A DNA stretch of 64,000 bases from Variovorax paradoxus (GCF_022009635.1 NZ_CP091716.1:7248501-7312500), one strand, 5' to 3'. Shown: positions 52,301 through 62,228, numbered from the stretch's first letter. Notes: a model not told the origin generated them from the sequence alone. A program made the numbers and translations.

Positions 52301-55300
52301 CGCCATCCAGCACATCGTCACCCGCGCCGCCGCGCAGCGTATCGTTGTCCATGCCGCCAATGAGCGTGTCGTTGCCTACCCCACCGTCCAGGGTATCTCT
52401 GCCCGCTCCGCCATTGATGGAGTCAGCGCCTGCGGCACCATAAATGACATCATCGCCGCCAAGACCATTGATAAGGTCGCTGGCATCCGTGCCGTACAAC
52501 GTATCGGACAACTCCGTCGCCGTGCCGTTCGCCACGGTGGCGAGAACGCCAGCACTCCAGATCGTTCCATCTGCGAACTGAACTCTCTCGATCTGGTATC
52601 CAGTGCCTTTGAACCAGTTCTTCAGCGTCACCCGGTCCGTGGAGCCGTTGATGCTCAGATAGAGATGATCGACATCGCGGCTCACCTTCACCTCGCTGGC
52701 GAGGATTCCGGCACCGAACTTGACGGTATCGACGTTGCCCTGGCTCGAGTCATAGTCGCTGATCTCGTCCTGCCCCATTCCACGGTAGGCCAGGTAGGAG
52801 TCGTTGCCCTTGCCACCGTCCAGGCGGTCATTGCCGGCGCCCCCATCCAAAGTGTCGTCACCCCCTTGACCGAAGAGTTCGTCGTTTCCTCCCAGGCCGT
52901 TCATCGCGTCAGCTTGCGCGTTGTCGCCGTAAAGCGAATCTGCTCCTTGTGACGCACTCGTCACGGCGACTGTCTTGAAGTTCGTCACGTCCCAGCGAAC
53001 GCCATTGGCAATGCCAATGCCATCTGGAACAAAAGTCAGCGGTGTCGCGTTCGCCGCACCCTTGAAGATGAAGTTGCTCGCGGAAAGCGCTTTCGGCGGC
53101 AGGTTGTAAAAGCCGATGAAAATACTTTGACCTTCAGCCTCCGCGAATACCTTCGTAAAATTAATTCCATCCGAGAGGCCTGATGTTTGATCGAAGATAA
53201 TTGTCTTGAATTGCGAGAAGTCAGTAAGCCAATCAACCTGACTGAGGTCGATTTTGTCTGCGGCGACATCGAAGTCGTAGATCAAATTGGCCATTGCAAA
53301 ACTACCACTAGCGTAGCCAGCGAACTTGCTGCCGCCGCCTGTTGGCGTCATTAGAAAAGTATCTGCGCCAGTTCCACCGATGCGCACGCCAGCACCCGGT
53401 GCGCCTCGCCACGAAGTGGGGGCCATAGTTTGGGTGACCTGCCATATGGAAAGTTCATAGGGGCTGAGACTGGGCGGAGGAACTGGAGGGCTCGTCGCGC
53501 TGCTTGATATGTCAACAAAACCATCGTCCCCATCGAGCATGATGATGTCGTTGCCGTCGCCTCCATCGAGGCTGTCGATTCCCGCTCCACCAACGAGGAT
53601 ATCCACTCCAAGACCGCCAGTCAGCTTGTCATTCCCGTCGCCACCGTCGAGGAAACCGCTGCCGCTGGTCAAGCGGTCACTACCCGCTCCACCCAACAGG
53701 ATGTCGTTGGCCTCAAACCCATGAGCGGTGAGAACGTCATCGCCTGCGCCGCCATCTAGGAAGTCGGCGCCGACACCCCTTCCTGCGTTGAGTTGATCCG
53801 CGCCATCCCCGCCGAAAAGCCGGTCATCCCCAGATCCGCCATCCAGGTAGTCATTGCCGCTTTGTCCAAACAAGCTGTCCTTGCCGGCCCCGCCATATAC
53901 CTTGTCATCGCCAGCATCGCCGTTGAGTGTGTCGCCATCATCGCCTGCGTAAAGTTGGTCGTTTCCGTCTCCTCCGTAAAGGGTGTTCTTTCCGTATCCA
54001 CCTAGAGCATCAACCGCGAAGCCATAGGTCCCGTCGGACAGTAACCCCGGATAGCCACCAGTGAATACAAGCATCACCCGATCCATGAAGGAATAGTTGA
54101 CGCTCTCATATTCAAACCCAGTCCCGGCCCCCACCAAGATGTCGTCACCCGCACCACCGGCGATCAGGTCTGCCCCGCTATCACCGATAAGGAGGTTGCG
54201 CCCGCTGTTACCTGAGATGATGTTGTTAGCACTGTTGCCGAGTCCCAAGATGTCACTGCTGCCCGTCATATTGAGGTTTTCGACCTCGATTTTGTCGGCC
54301 AGCGTGTACGTCACACTCGAATTCACGGTATCTGTGCCGCCGTTCGCCAGTTCGGTGACCACATCGCCCACGTTGTCCACGATGTAGCTGTCGTTGCCAG
54401 AGCCACCGATCATGGTGTCGACGCCGCTGCCACCGTCGAGGTAGTCATTTCCCGCCCCCGCGTCGATCAAGTTGTCAGCACCATTGCCGGTGAGCCGGTT
54501 GTTGCCAGCGTTGCCCGTAGCTTTGACGGCCTGCGTCCCGGCCAAGGTGATGTGTTCGAGGTTGGGCTTGTCCAAGATGGTGAAATCCACGCTCGACACC
54601 ACCGTGTCGCTTCCTTCGTTGGTACGCTCAATCACCGTGTCATAGCGGCTGTCGACAACATACGTATCGTCTCCGGATCCTCCGACCATCACGTCATTGC
54701 CCAACTGGCCGTCGAGAACGTCGTTGCCTGCCCATCCGAAGAGGTGATTGTTGCCTGCGTTGCCGATCAACTGGTTGTTTAGGTCGTTGCCCGTGCCACC
54801 CGCATCCTGCGTGCCCGTCAGCGTCAGGTTCTCCAATCCTGCGGCGAGTGTGTAGGAAACCGAAGCCTTGACGCTGTCCGTTCCTTCGTTATCCAGTTCG
54901 ACAATAGTGTCGGACACGTCATCGACGATGTACGTGTCATTCCCTGCACCGCCGCGCATCACGTCCGTGCCCGCGCCGCCGTCCAGCACGTTGTTACCTG
55001 CGTTGCCGGTCAAACGGTTGGCGTTGGCATTGCCCGTCCCGTTGATGGCGGCCGCACCGGTGAGCGTCAAGTCTTCCACCTCATCGCCCAGCACGTAGCT
55101 GACGCTGGATTTGACGACGTCATAACCACCACCGGCGACTTCCCGGACGATATCACCCGCGTTGTCGACGACATAGGTATCGTCGCCTGTGCGGCCTTCC
55201 ATGGTGTCTGCGCCTGCTACGCCGTCGAGCGTGTTGCCGCCCGCATCACCCACGAGCACATCGTCTGCGCCGGTGCCGGAAATGAATGCCTTCGAAAGCG

Positions 55301-58300
55301 CAGGCAATGTGTCCGCGTTGGAGAAAATGAAGTTCGCGGCGGACAACTGTGCCGCCGTGACCCCTTTGAAGGTCAGGTACTGCGTCCCAGCTGCAGGCTG
55401 TCCCAGCCAGACGCGCAAATACTGCTCGCTGTTGTAGGTCACGGTGCTGAAGCTCAGCTCGCTGAAGGTCCGGACCGCGCGGATCAGCGACAGGTCGATC
55501 TTTTCCGCGCCGTCGGCCACATTGAAGTCGGCCACCAGGTTTCTCAGCAGGCCCACTGATGCGCCAGCCGACAGGTCTTCCTTGAGAATGAAGCGATCAC
55601 TGCCAGTCGAGCCGATCACCTGGGCAAAGACCAAGGCATTGCCGGTTAGCGTTGCATTGCCAAGCAACTGGGTTGCCGCTTGGGCATGCTTATCCAGAGC
55701 CTCGTCACCTTGCATCAGGATCACATCGTTGCCGGCGTCTCCGTTGACCAAGTCCAGGCCCGTACCGCCGATCAACTGATCGTTACCGGCACCACCGCGT
55801 AGCACATCGTCACCCGCGCCGCCATCGAGGATGTCATTGCCGCCATCTGCGCCGTCAGTCGTGGTATCCCCCACCAGCGTGTCATTGCCCGCGCCTCCAT
55901 GCAGCAAGTCATTCCTTGTGCCTCCATAGATCGAATCATCGCCGGCACCGCCCCAGAGGGTGATGTCGTCATTCGGCAGAACGACGTTGATCTCGTTGCC
56001 ATCCGATCCGATGGCCGGCCGGTTCGCCGTCAAGAACTCCCTGGCCGTGAAGCCTTCTGGCACCGTCAGAAAACTGGTGGCGCCGAGATTTGATGGCAAC
56101 ACCCCCTTGAGCAGCACAGTCTGACCGTTGCCGAAGTCGATCTTCGTGTCGGCACCCTGTTGAGTCAGTTGCAGCGCCGACCATACGTCCACCGCAAATC
56201 CGGACACCACGATCTTGTCCACGCCGGCCACAAAATCGGTCACCACATCGGTGGCACCGGCGTCCTTCTCGATCACGAACCAGTCGGCCTCGTTGCCCCC
56301 GGTCAAGGTGTCGTTGCCCAAACCTCCGAACATGGCATCCGTGCCATCCCCGCCAGACAGAGTGTCGTTGCCTCGCCCACCAATCAGCGTGTTGGATGCG
56401 GCGTTGCCGGTCAATGTGTCGTTGAACTCGCCACCGATCAGGTTCTCGATGGAGCCTGGGGTCTGAATGGTCAGCTTGGCGCCGGCCAGCGTTGCGGTTC
56501 CGGTATTCAGGTCAATCCGAGTCGCACTACTGATCGCCGCCGCATTGATCGTGTCCTGCCCGCTATTCGTATCGTTAAGGACATTGCGCCCGGCGGTAGC
56601 CGCCAGTTGAGCAAACTCATTCGTATAAACGTAATGATCGTCCCCGGTCGCAGGGACCGCCCCAAACACATCCATGCTCCAGTTGTTCAGCGTGCCCACA
56701 TCACCGGTTGTGGTGTCGATGACCTTGAGGGTCCAATTGCCGTTCGCCGATTCGCCACGCAGCAGCGCTGTGTCGAACACATAGTCGAGCGTGCTCGATC
56801 CGTTGAAGCTGGTGTCGCCCCGATCCGACGCGGTGCTGCCCGGCGCTTTGCCGGGGCGATTCATCAGGATCGACTCGGTCCCGGAAGGCGAGATCAACTT
56901 GACAATCAGGTCACCAGGTCGCGCGTGGGTAATGTTGAGTCGAATCTCCACATGCTCCACACGAATGGGGGAATCGTTTACGGTCAGCGTGTGGCTGGTG
57001 CCATTTAGGCTCCCATCGGCGATGGCCAAATTCAGGGCGCCGGACGCAACGGGCTGCAGCAAGTTATTTTCATTGCCATACGCTTGCTGATTCGTCCAGG
57101 TCTCCGCCAAGCGAATAGCGGCGCGGGCGTCCACTTCGCCATAACCGTAATCATGGCTCGCGTGCATGCCGCCGCCGTTCCAGGTCTTGCTGCCATTGGT
57201 TTGCCAGGTTGTGCTGGCATCATCAACCTTGCGCGCGGAGATGGTCAAAATTTGCTGGACGTCGCGGTATCCCAGCGTCGGATTCGCTTCCAGCATCAAT
57301 GCCACGATGCCGCTCACGATGGGTGTCGCGAAACTAGTCCCTTGGGCGACCGTCTCGTTCGCCCCGAAAGTCGAGCCATTGCTGGTTTGTACCAGACGCG
57401 AGGTTGAACTCACGTTGGAGCCGGGCGCACTCACCAGAATGCTGGCGCCAGGGCTGGAAAACGGCTTGCCACCGATCTGCAAAAGGCCCAGGTCTGTCTT
57501 CGCATTGATGGCACCGACGATGATGCTGGAGCGGGTGTTGGAGACACTGGAGTAGTTTGTGTTCCCGCCCTTCGCGCGGTCGTTTCCGCCGGCAGTAACG
57601 ATGACAGTCCCCAATCCCTGACGTCCGAGCGCGATGGCGTTCTCATAGGCCACCGGCAGGCTTCCGATCTTTGCCGGAGTGAACTTCACATCGAAGTTGC
57701 TGGCCGCGCCCCAACTGTGGTTGACCACGTCGTATTGCTGCATCTTTGATAGCGTGCCGAAGTCTTGGGCACTCAACCAGTGGCCCGCCACGGTCGCGCC
57801 GTAGGCGACACCCACGCCGCCAATGCCGTTTCTGCTCCCCACCATGACGCCCGCGACCAGCGTGGCGTGCCCGCTCAGTTTTCCTTCGCTGCCTTCGCCA
57901 GCCAATTGGCCCGGCTGTGAACTGGCCAGCCACTGCGCGTCGATGTTGTCTTTGAGGTCACCATGCCGGTAGTCGAGCACTTCCTTGGTCGTTCCAAATG
58001 CGCCACTCGGCTCGAACTGACCAATACGCACCCCCTTGCCGGTGTAGTTCTTCCAGACGGGCAGGATGTTGGCATTGGCCAAGTACCACTGATCCGTCAC
58101 CAGAGGATCACTGGGCATGTCGGGAGTCTTGAGATACACCGCCGCGCGCATGCCGGCAGATTGGCCGGTGTTGATATCGATAACCGTCGCGGCCACGTTG
58201 CCCTTGCTGTCGATGACGGTGTACTTGAACCCCATGAAGCCGGTGAAGCTGGCGTCGGGGGTAAAAAGCACGTCGCCCGCGGAAGTGATGCTGGCCGTAC

Positions 58301-61300
58301 CGCCCGTGACATCGAATAACTGGGAGATCTGCAACGCATCGCCTTGCCAGTCGATATCGTTGGCAAGCAGCTGGCCTTTGCCGATCAGGTGCGGATTGGT
58401 GCGGTCGAAGTTCGTTCCGTTCTTGTCCTTACTGAGTACGTCCTTGACCGGCAGCGGGTTCTCCAGCCCAACGCTGGTATTGCTGGGAATCTCGACTCGG
58501 TTCACGTCGGCAAAGTTGGCCCGCTCGACATTCTTCACAAAATCGGTGCCGTCACGTCCGGCGACGGTGTCGCTGATCCAGACGCCATCATCCGTCTTGA
58601 GAATGCGGTACTCGGAATAGTTGCCCTGGAGTTCGACGGCATCGGTGCCATCGCCACCATCGATGGTGTCGTCACCAGCCCCGCCTTTGAGCACGTCGTT
58701 GCCCAAGCCACCAAACAGACCGTCATCGCCCAGGCCGCCATCCAACAGGTCGTCACCGGCCCCGCCGGAAATGTTGTCCTCCCCGCGATGGCCGCGCAGC
58801 ACGTCATTACCCGCTCCACCATCAATCAGGTCGTCACCGTCCTCACCGGACAACGCATCCGCTGCCGAACTGCCGATCAGCACGTCGTGGCCGTCGCCAC
58901 CGCGCATGAAGACACTTCTGCGACCACCCGCCACAAAGATATCGCTACCGCGGCCGCCTTGCGCGACCTCTACTTCGGCCTGAGACAGGTTGAGCGTGAC
59001 GCCTCGGTTGCCAACGACTTGGACTATGTCCGTGCCCGCCCCACCGCGGATGTTCTGCTGCAGGTCGTAGGCATCGATGAGCAGAATGTCATCGCCAGCA
59101 CCGGCGTTGAAGGTGTCGCTACCCAAGCCGCCGGCCAACCAATTGTTGTTGGCGTCGCCAGTGAGCACATCCCTGCCATCGCCTCCCGCAGCATTCCGGA
59201 CGCCCTTGCTGGTGACATCGATGGTTTCACCTGCATCATTGCCTGCCACATAGGAACTGGTTGCGGCCGCATTGGTGCCCGCTTGCGTGTTGATAACCGT
59301 GCCGGTTCCAGAGGTGCTGCTGGTGCTGCCGTTCGGGTTGGCCAGGAAGTTCGCCGCGATGGCTTCCTTGATTTTCCCGTTTTGCACAAAGGTCCCGCGC
59401 GCGAGCACCTCGTTGCCGTCACGCACCTCACCGCTTTGTGCAGTGTTGGTCAGGTTGACCTGGGTGATTCCGAGTTCAGCCAAAGTCTTGAGTTCACTGG
59501 CCTCGCCACTGTCGACGACACCATTTCGATTGGCGTCGTTCCAGCTCTTGCCGTCGTGGTTGCCGTCCACCCACACCTTCACACTGCCCCACGCTGCATC
59601 GGCGCTAGTGAAAAGGTTGTCGTTGTTGCTGTCCATACTCTTCAATGCGGCGAAGCCATCCTTGAAGCGCTTCTCTCCCGCGTTGCCACCGGTCCCTGCA
59701 GCACCACCGAAGTATTCTGAGAGCGTTTCGCTGATGTTGTCGATCTTGCCGTTGCCATTGCGATCGACAGCGACGATGCCATCGGTGGCGCTGACCCAGC
59801 CGGTTTGCTCCAGGCTACCGCCGTCGTTATCCGCATCGAAGAGAACGGGGGCCGTGCCGTATTGCGTGAGCCTGACGCCGTCACCATCGAGATCGAGCAC
59901 GAGCGGGTCAGTTGGCAGCGTGAACTGGGCCAAGCTGTTCGCTGTGTTGAGCCAACTGCCGATCAGCCACGGATCGGGGTTGTACAGACCGCTTCCCAGT
60001 AAATTGCCGTTCGGATCAATCACCGGCGCCACCGTATTGCCGTTCCCTGGACGCCAGCCGTCCGCCAGGATCTGAGTGATCGCCGCAGCACTGGTGTTAT
60101 CCACCGAACCACCCACAAGTTGGTTGTTGTTCAGGTCATCGGCGTTGTAGGTGAGATTCCAACTTCCACCGCTGGCAACCTGACCTTGGGTGACTTGGGC
60201 GATTTGCGCATTCGGGTCAAGTGCGGCTTCTTGTGCCGCGGCGAGTGTGTTGGCGGTCGTGAAGTTGAATGCGTTGGCTTCTGTGCTGTTACCCGCTTGC
60301 CCGAACACCGTTTTCAATTCGCTATGAATAGTTCCGTCAGTGGTCGTGACTGACTCGGTCAGCGTGTGCTCAATAAGGTCGACATTGCGAGTGATAGTGC
60401 TTCCATCATCAAAGGTTTGAGTAGTCCGACTGGACAAGACCTTGTCATCGCCGTCTTGCACTACAACGGTACGCGTTCCATGGAGAGAGGGCACATCGTA
60501 TCGTGTCGTTGTGCTTGCACCGCTCTCGCTTTTGATGCGCTCCTGATAGATATCACCAAATGAATCAAAAGTGACATCGCGACGCTCCCCATTTTCGTAG
60601 ACGATGCTGGCACTGGAAGAGTTGTCGTCGTACATTGCCACATCCGTCACCACATAGCCAACCACGTTGAAGGTCGCTTTGACATGAATGTCATACGCGG
60701 CGCCTTCTGGTGTGTCCTTCAGTCGGAGCGTATCGATGACATGCTCGCTTGCCGAATTACGATACACGTGATTACCGTAGGCCGAAACTACTCGTCGCGC
60801 TTGCTCAATGACATAGGCAGTCTTGTCCGCGCCACTCAAACCCATGCCATTTGCAATGGAATCGAGACGTGCAAACTCCGCAAAGGTGCTGTCGGAAGAC
60901 ATTACTATACGATTGACACCTGAGTATTCAGTATTAAGTCTCGAAAGTTCTTTGCGAAATGTGAAGGCGGTGTACCTCGCTACAGTCTCATCATCAATCC
61001 ATGCCTTCACGTAGGCATCGCCTCGCTCCGTTAGCGAGAGACCTCCGGGATTGGCAACCAGTTCGTTGTGCGCGTTTCTTCTTGCGCCTACGCGCTCCGT
61101 CGCACCATGACCGCGCCCTTCATGAAAGATGTCATCGATAAACTGAAGAACGGTGAAATCATTAGACAAGGTCAGGTATTCAGCTTTGACCAGGACTGTC
61201 CCCGGCTTCACCAGCGCACCAGTCTGAGGATCCCTGACGGGATCTCGGAAGGTAGCATGCACGTCCGCTGGCACAGCATCTGTCGTTGCCGCTAGTCGAA

Positions 61301-61445
61301 TCACCATCTCGCCACTTGCTAGGGCCTTGCGAAGAGGCTCCAGCGAGGTCAAGCTTTGATTGTTGATCAATGCAAGAGCACGACGAAGCAACTCCGGATT
61401 AGCACCAGTAAGCCCGGAAAACACAATTGAATTTATGACGGTCAT
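49302..61445 (-). CDS. Giant RTX protein with internal S8 (subtilisin-like) and P domains
   Basis: A 4047-residue exoprotein. Approximate order: N-terminal domain (1-480) with a HEGRGHG segment; Ca-binding part with DLDGDG and DRNGNGK (515-620); RTX block (750-940); cadherin-like segment (1020-1080); S8 domain (1130-1400) with His in GHATLVAG, Asn in AGGND and Ser in GTSFATP; P-domain (1500-1595); then RTX repeats to about 3990. In the last third seven HCBP-type modules alternate with RTX nonapeptides. The S8 Asp position appears as Glu (GQFEPSG). No signal peptide is seen, as expected for type I secretion with a C-terminal signal. It starts 4 bp after the lipoprotein gene with GGAG upstream. 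Confidence 0.92.
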   Translation of the reverse strand: MTVINSIVFSGLTGANPELLRRALALINNQSLTSLEPLRKALASGEMVIRLAATTDAVPADVHATFRDPVRDPQTGALVKPGTVLVKAEYLTLSNDFTVLQFIDDIFHEGRGHGATERVGARRNAHNELVANPGGLSLTERGDAYVKAWIDDETVARYTAFTFRKELSRLNTEYSGVNRIVMSSDSTFAEFARLDSIANGMGLSGADKTAYVIEQARRVVSAYGNHVYRNSASEHVIDTLRLKDTPEGAAYDIHVKATFNVVGYVVTDVAMYDDNSSSASIVYENGERRDVTFDSFGDIYQERIKSESGASTTTRYDVPSLHGTRTVVVQDGDDKVLSSRTTQTFDDGSTITRNVDLIEHTLTESVTTTDGTIHSELKTVFGQAGNSTEANAFNFTTANTLAAAQEAALDPNAQIAQVTQGQVASGGSWNLTYNADDLNNNQLVGGSVDNTSAAAITQILADGWRPGNGNTVAPVIDPNGNLLGSGLYNPDPWLIGSWLNTANSLAQFTLPTDPLVLDLDGDGVRLTQYGTAPVLFDADNDGGSLEQTGWVSATDGIVAVDRNGNGKIDNISETLSEYFGGAAGTGGNAGEKRFKDGFAALKSMDSNNDNLFTSADAAWGSVKVWVDGNHDGKSWNDANRNGVVDSGEASELKTLAELGITQVNLTNTAQSGEVRDGNEVLARGTFVQNGKIKEAIAANFLANPNGSTSSTSGTGTVINTQAGTNAAATSSYVAGNDAGETIDVTSKGVRNAAGGDGRDVLTGDANNNWLAGGLGSDTFNAGAGDDILLIDAYDLQQNIRGGAGTDIVQVVGNRGVTLNLSQAEVEVAQGGRGSDIFVAGGRRSVFMRGGDGHDVLIGSSAADALSGEDGDDLIDGGAGNDVLRGHRGEDNISGGAGDDLLDGGLGDDGLFGGLGNDVLKGGAGDDTIDGGDGTDAVELQGNYSEYRILKTDDGVWISDTVAGRDGTDFVKNVERANFADVNRVEIPSNTSVGLENPLPVKDVLSKDKNGTNFDRTNPHLIGKGQLLANDIDWQGDALQISQLFDVTGGTASITSAGDVLFTPDASFTGFMGFKYTVIDSKGNVAATVIDINTGQSAGMRAAVYLKTPDMPSDPLVTDQWYLANANILPVWKNYTGKGVRIGQFEPSGAFGTTKEVLDYRHGDLKDNIDAQWLASSQPGQLAGEGSEGKLSGHATLVAGVMVGSRNGIGGVGVAYGATVAGHWLSAQDFGTLSKMQQYDVVNHSWGAASNFDVKFTPAKIGSLPVAYENAIALGRQGLGTVIVTAGGNDRAKGGNTNYSSVSNTRSSIIVGAINAKTDLGLLQIGGKPFSSPGASILVSAPGSNVSSTSRLVQTSNGSTFGANETVAQGTSFATPIVSGIVALMLEANPTLGYRDVQQILTISARKVDDASTTWQTNGSKTWNGGGMHASHDYGYGEVDARAAIRLAETWTNQQAYGNENNLLQPVASGALNLAIADGSLNGTSHTLTVNDSPIRVEHVEIRLNITHARPGDLIVKLISPSGTESILMNRPGKAPGSTASDRGDTSFNGSSTLDYVFDTALLRGESANGNWTLKVIDTTTGDVGTLNNWSMDVFGAVPATGDDHYVYTNEFAQLAATAGRNVLNDTNSGQDTINAAAISSATRIDLNTGTATLAGAKLTIQTPGSIENLIGGEFNDTLTGNAASNTLIGGRGNDTLSGGDGTDAMFGGLGNDTLTGGNEADWFVIEKDAGATDVVTDFVAGVDKIVVSGFAVDVWSALQLTQQGADTKIDFGNGQTVLLKGVLPSNLGATSFLTVPEGFTAREFLTANRPAIGSDGNEINVVLPNDDITLWGGAGDDSIYGGTRNDLLHGGAGNDTLVGDTTTDGADGGNDILDGGAGDDVLRGGAGNDQLIGGTGLDLVNGDAGNDVILMQGDEALDKHAQAATQLLGNATLTGNALVFAQVIGSTGSDRFILKEDLSAGASVGLLRNLVADFNVADGAEKIDLSLIRAVRTFSELSFSTVTYNSEQYLRVWLGQPAAGTQYLTFKGVTAAQLSAANFIFSNADTLPALSKAFISGTGADDVLVGDAGGNTLDGVAGADTMEGRTGDDTYVVDNAGDIVREVAGGGYDVVKSSVSYVLGDEVEDLTLTGAAAINGTGNANANRLTGNAGNNVLDGGAGTDVMRGGAGNDTYIVDDVSDTIVELDNEGTDSVKASVSYTLAAGLENLTLTGTQDAGGTGNDLNNQLIGNAGNNHLFGWAGNDVLDGQLGNDVMVGGSGDDTYVVDSRYDTVIERTNEGSDTVVSSVDFTILDKPNLEHITLAGTQAVKATGNAGNNRLTGNGADNLIDAGAGNDYLDGGSGVDTMIGGSGNDSYIVDNVGDVVTELANGGTDTVNSSVTYTLADKIEVENLNMTGSSDILGLGNSANNIISGNSGRNLLIGDSGADLIAGGAGDDILVGAGTGFEYESVNYSFMDRVMLVFTGGYPGLLSDGTYGFAVDALGGYGKNTLYGGDGNDQLYAGDDGDTLNGDAGDDKVYGGAGKDSLFGQSGNDYLDGGSGDDRLFGGDGADQLNAGRGVGADFLDGGAGDDVLTAHGFEANDILLGGAGSDRLTSGSGFLDGGDGNDKLTGGLGVDILVGGAGIDSLDGGDGNDIIMLDGDDGFVDISSSATSPPVPPPSLSPYELSIWQVTQTMAPTSWRGAPGAGVRIGGTGADTFLMTPTGGGSKFAGYASGSFAMANLIYDFDVAADKIDLSQVDWLTDFSQFKTIIFDQTSGLSDGINFTKVFAEAEGQSIFIGFYNLPPKALSASNFIFKGAANATPLTFVPDGIGIANGVRWDVTNFKTVAVTSASQGADSLYGDNAQADAMNGLGGNDELFGQGGDDTLDGGAGNDRLDGGKGNDSYLAYRGMGQDEISDYDSSQGNVDTVKFGAGILASEVKVSRDVDHLYLSINGSTDRVTLKNWFKGTGYQIERVQFADGTIWSAGVLATVANGTATELSDTLYGTDASDLINGLGGDDVIYGAAGADSINGGAGRDTLDGGVGNDTLIGGMDNDTLRGGAGDDVLDGGLGNDRLEGGLGSDVYVMSRGMGGDVANDRGEANGELDVVKMAADLNPTDIQVTRSSRNLILTIKGATDQLTLENWFTTFSDAVIDRVQFADGTIWNKGELTVMANGSPTEGADTIYGDERSNALSSLGGNDIVYGLGGVDVLNGGAGDDQLYGGDGADTLDGGAGNDVLRGEGGDDTYLMYRGMGSDQIEEQAGTGIHNVIRVDASVAVEDLVVSRDKTNIYLSIKNTSERFTLRSAWGGDPSALIQRVEFADGKSWSSETLQSKLRGISSEGNDSLFGTNAADAINGLGGHDLIDGMDGDDVINAGNGADIAYGGKGNDVLNGGEGGDQLYGEDGTDTLDGGTGDDQLNGGTGNNVYLFGRGDGQDTITVAYDSTAGKLNVLQFKLGVLPSDVVIRRLTDVGSESLQLSIAGTSNKVTVREFFSYSEDPANFSNPVQLVRFADGTVWNTATLQSLSLIATSSADTINATNRDDTIYGLAGADVLNGRGGNDTIDGGADNDELNGGMGNNVYLFGKGDGQDTIISTYDSTVGKLNVLRFKAGVLPSELIFKRVPDAGSASLELSIAGTTDKVTVRDFFSYSDDPANVSNPVQRVEFADGTVWNIAALMSRVLAGTPGADTINGTNASDTIHGQGGADVLDGRSGDDALYGQDGEDVLTGGSGNDTLDGGAGNDQLDGGVGSNVYLFGRGDGQDTIVFSIRPDPNSFNSLYYGPTGLRVNTLQFKEGVLPSDVTARYVKGDGYENLELSIKGSIDKIVVRGFFDFLDEKDYFNPVQRIKFADGSTFDVDAIRALVFPAPDDSDNDILGSAGADTINGKAGADLIYGRAGADTLIGGEGNDTIYGEAGADELIGGTGNDILDGGAGNDIYSFNRGDGQDQIFDVDGTAGNVDVLRFGASVSKDQLWFRQSGDDLEVSIIGTTDKVLVKKFYTKYMVFGNETPNPSHIEQFKTSDGKVLLDSQVQNLVQAMVSFSPPAVGQTTLPASYQGSLNSVIVANWH

Positions 61446-61449
61446 TTAG

Positions 61450-62184
61450 TTACTCCCTTGTATAACGCCCACTGACGGTGATTGCGCCAACACAACTTCC
61501 TCCACTGACTCTTCCGGTTGTGTCGTCGCGTCTTTGATCTAAAACGATGCTGAAACTGGGTCCGGCGTAGCGGCTTGTCGCGCTCCACTCGAACATGCCC
61601 CAGACATAAGCCGGAGGCCAGGAACGGGGGCTGGCGTGTGACGAGGTATCCCCATTGATAAACCACGATCCGGTATAGATCGCAAGCTCGTAGGGATCCA
61701 GGCAGAAACCGCTCTGAGGAAGAGAGGTCACGAGCCTCAGATGCTGAAGCATGCCGCTGGACCCTTGACTGCGAGTGATTGCGTAGTACTGACCCAAGTC
61801 TCCTAACCTGTCCAAATGGAGATCCATGTAGCGCGTGCCGCTCACCGTGTATCGCTTGTAAAGGTCGAACTCAAGGTCTGTTCGCGGGCGCTCTGTCAGC
61901 GTGATGCCCATCTTCTTCTCGACCTCTTTCACGCTGGGCGGCTTCCCCTGTTTCGGGTAAAGCGAGAGCAGGTTGTCGATCATCCACTTGAGTTCGGAAG
62001 GCCAATGATCGGCAACGCGAGGATTCTGCGGAGGCAGGGGTGTGCCCTCGGGTTGCGGCACAAGTCGCATCAACGGAGCGCTCATCGATTTTCGAGACGA
62101 CACCTGTTGTGGCGCAGTGCATGCGGAAAGAATCAGTGCAGTTGCTAGCACCGCCCCAATTTCAAGCCTTCGCAGATTTCTCAT
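61450..62184 (-). CDS. Unknown lipoprotein in the RTX secretion operon
   Basis: A 244-residue protein with a lipoprotein signal (MRNLRRLEIGAVLATALILSAC, Cys22). ATG 62184 was chosen because the signal then has normal length; the frame also starts at ATG 62232, in an ATGA overlap with hlyD-type gene, so coupling may deliver ribosomes. The mature part has a Pro-rich segment, WMIDNLLSLYPKQGKPPSVKEVEKKMGI, and a C-terminal half rich in Tyr and Trp (FEWSATSRYAGPSFSIVLD). Two Cys (SGFCLDP and GSCVGA) may form a disulfide. I do not recognise a family. Its place between adaptor and substrate suggests a role in export or surface anchoring. Confidence 0.6.
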   Translation of the reverse strand: MRNLRRLEIGAVLATALILSACTAPQQVSSRKSMSAPLMRLVPQPEGTPLPPQNPRVADHWPSELKWMIDNLLSLYPKQGKPPSVKEVEKKMGITLTERPRTDLEFDLYKRYTVSGTRYMDLHLDRLGDLGQYYAITRSQGSSGMLQHLRLVTSLPQSGFCLDPYELAIYTGSWFINGDTSSHASPRSWPPAYVWGMFEWSATSRYAGPSFSIVLDQRRDDTTGRVSGGSCVGAITVSGRYTRE

Positions 62185-62228
62185 CTCAGTTCCGCTCTTC
62201 TTTCTAGCTAGACTTTCCACGAGGTCTT

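Noticed and set aside
53509-54387. Repeats in the RTX gene considered as a CRISPR-like or tandem DNA array
   Set aside because: The periodicity is that of RTX nonapeptide codons, with no constant spacer length and an open frame throughout.
56160-59720. Several plus-strand frames of 280 to 460 residues inside the RTX gene
   Set aside because: They are mirror images of the repetitive, glycine- and aspartate-rich coding sequence and contain only Val, Ile and Pro-rich repeats.
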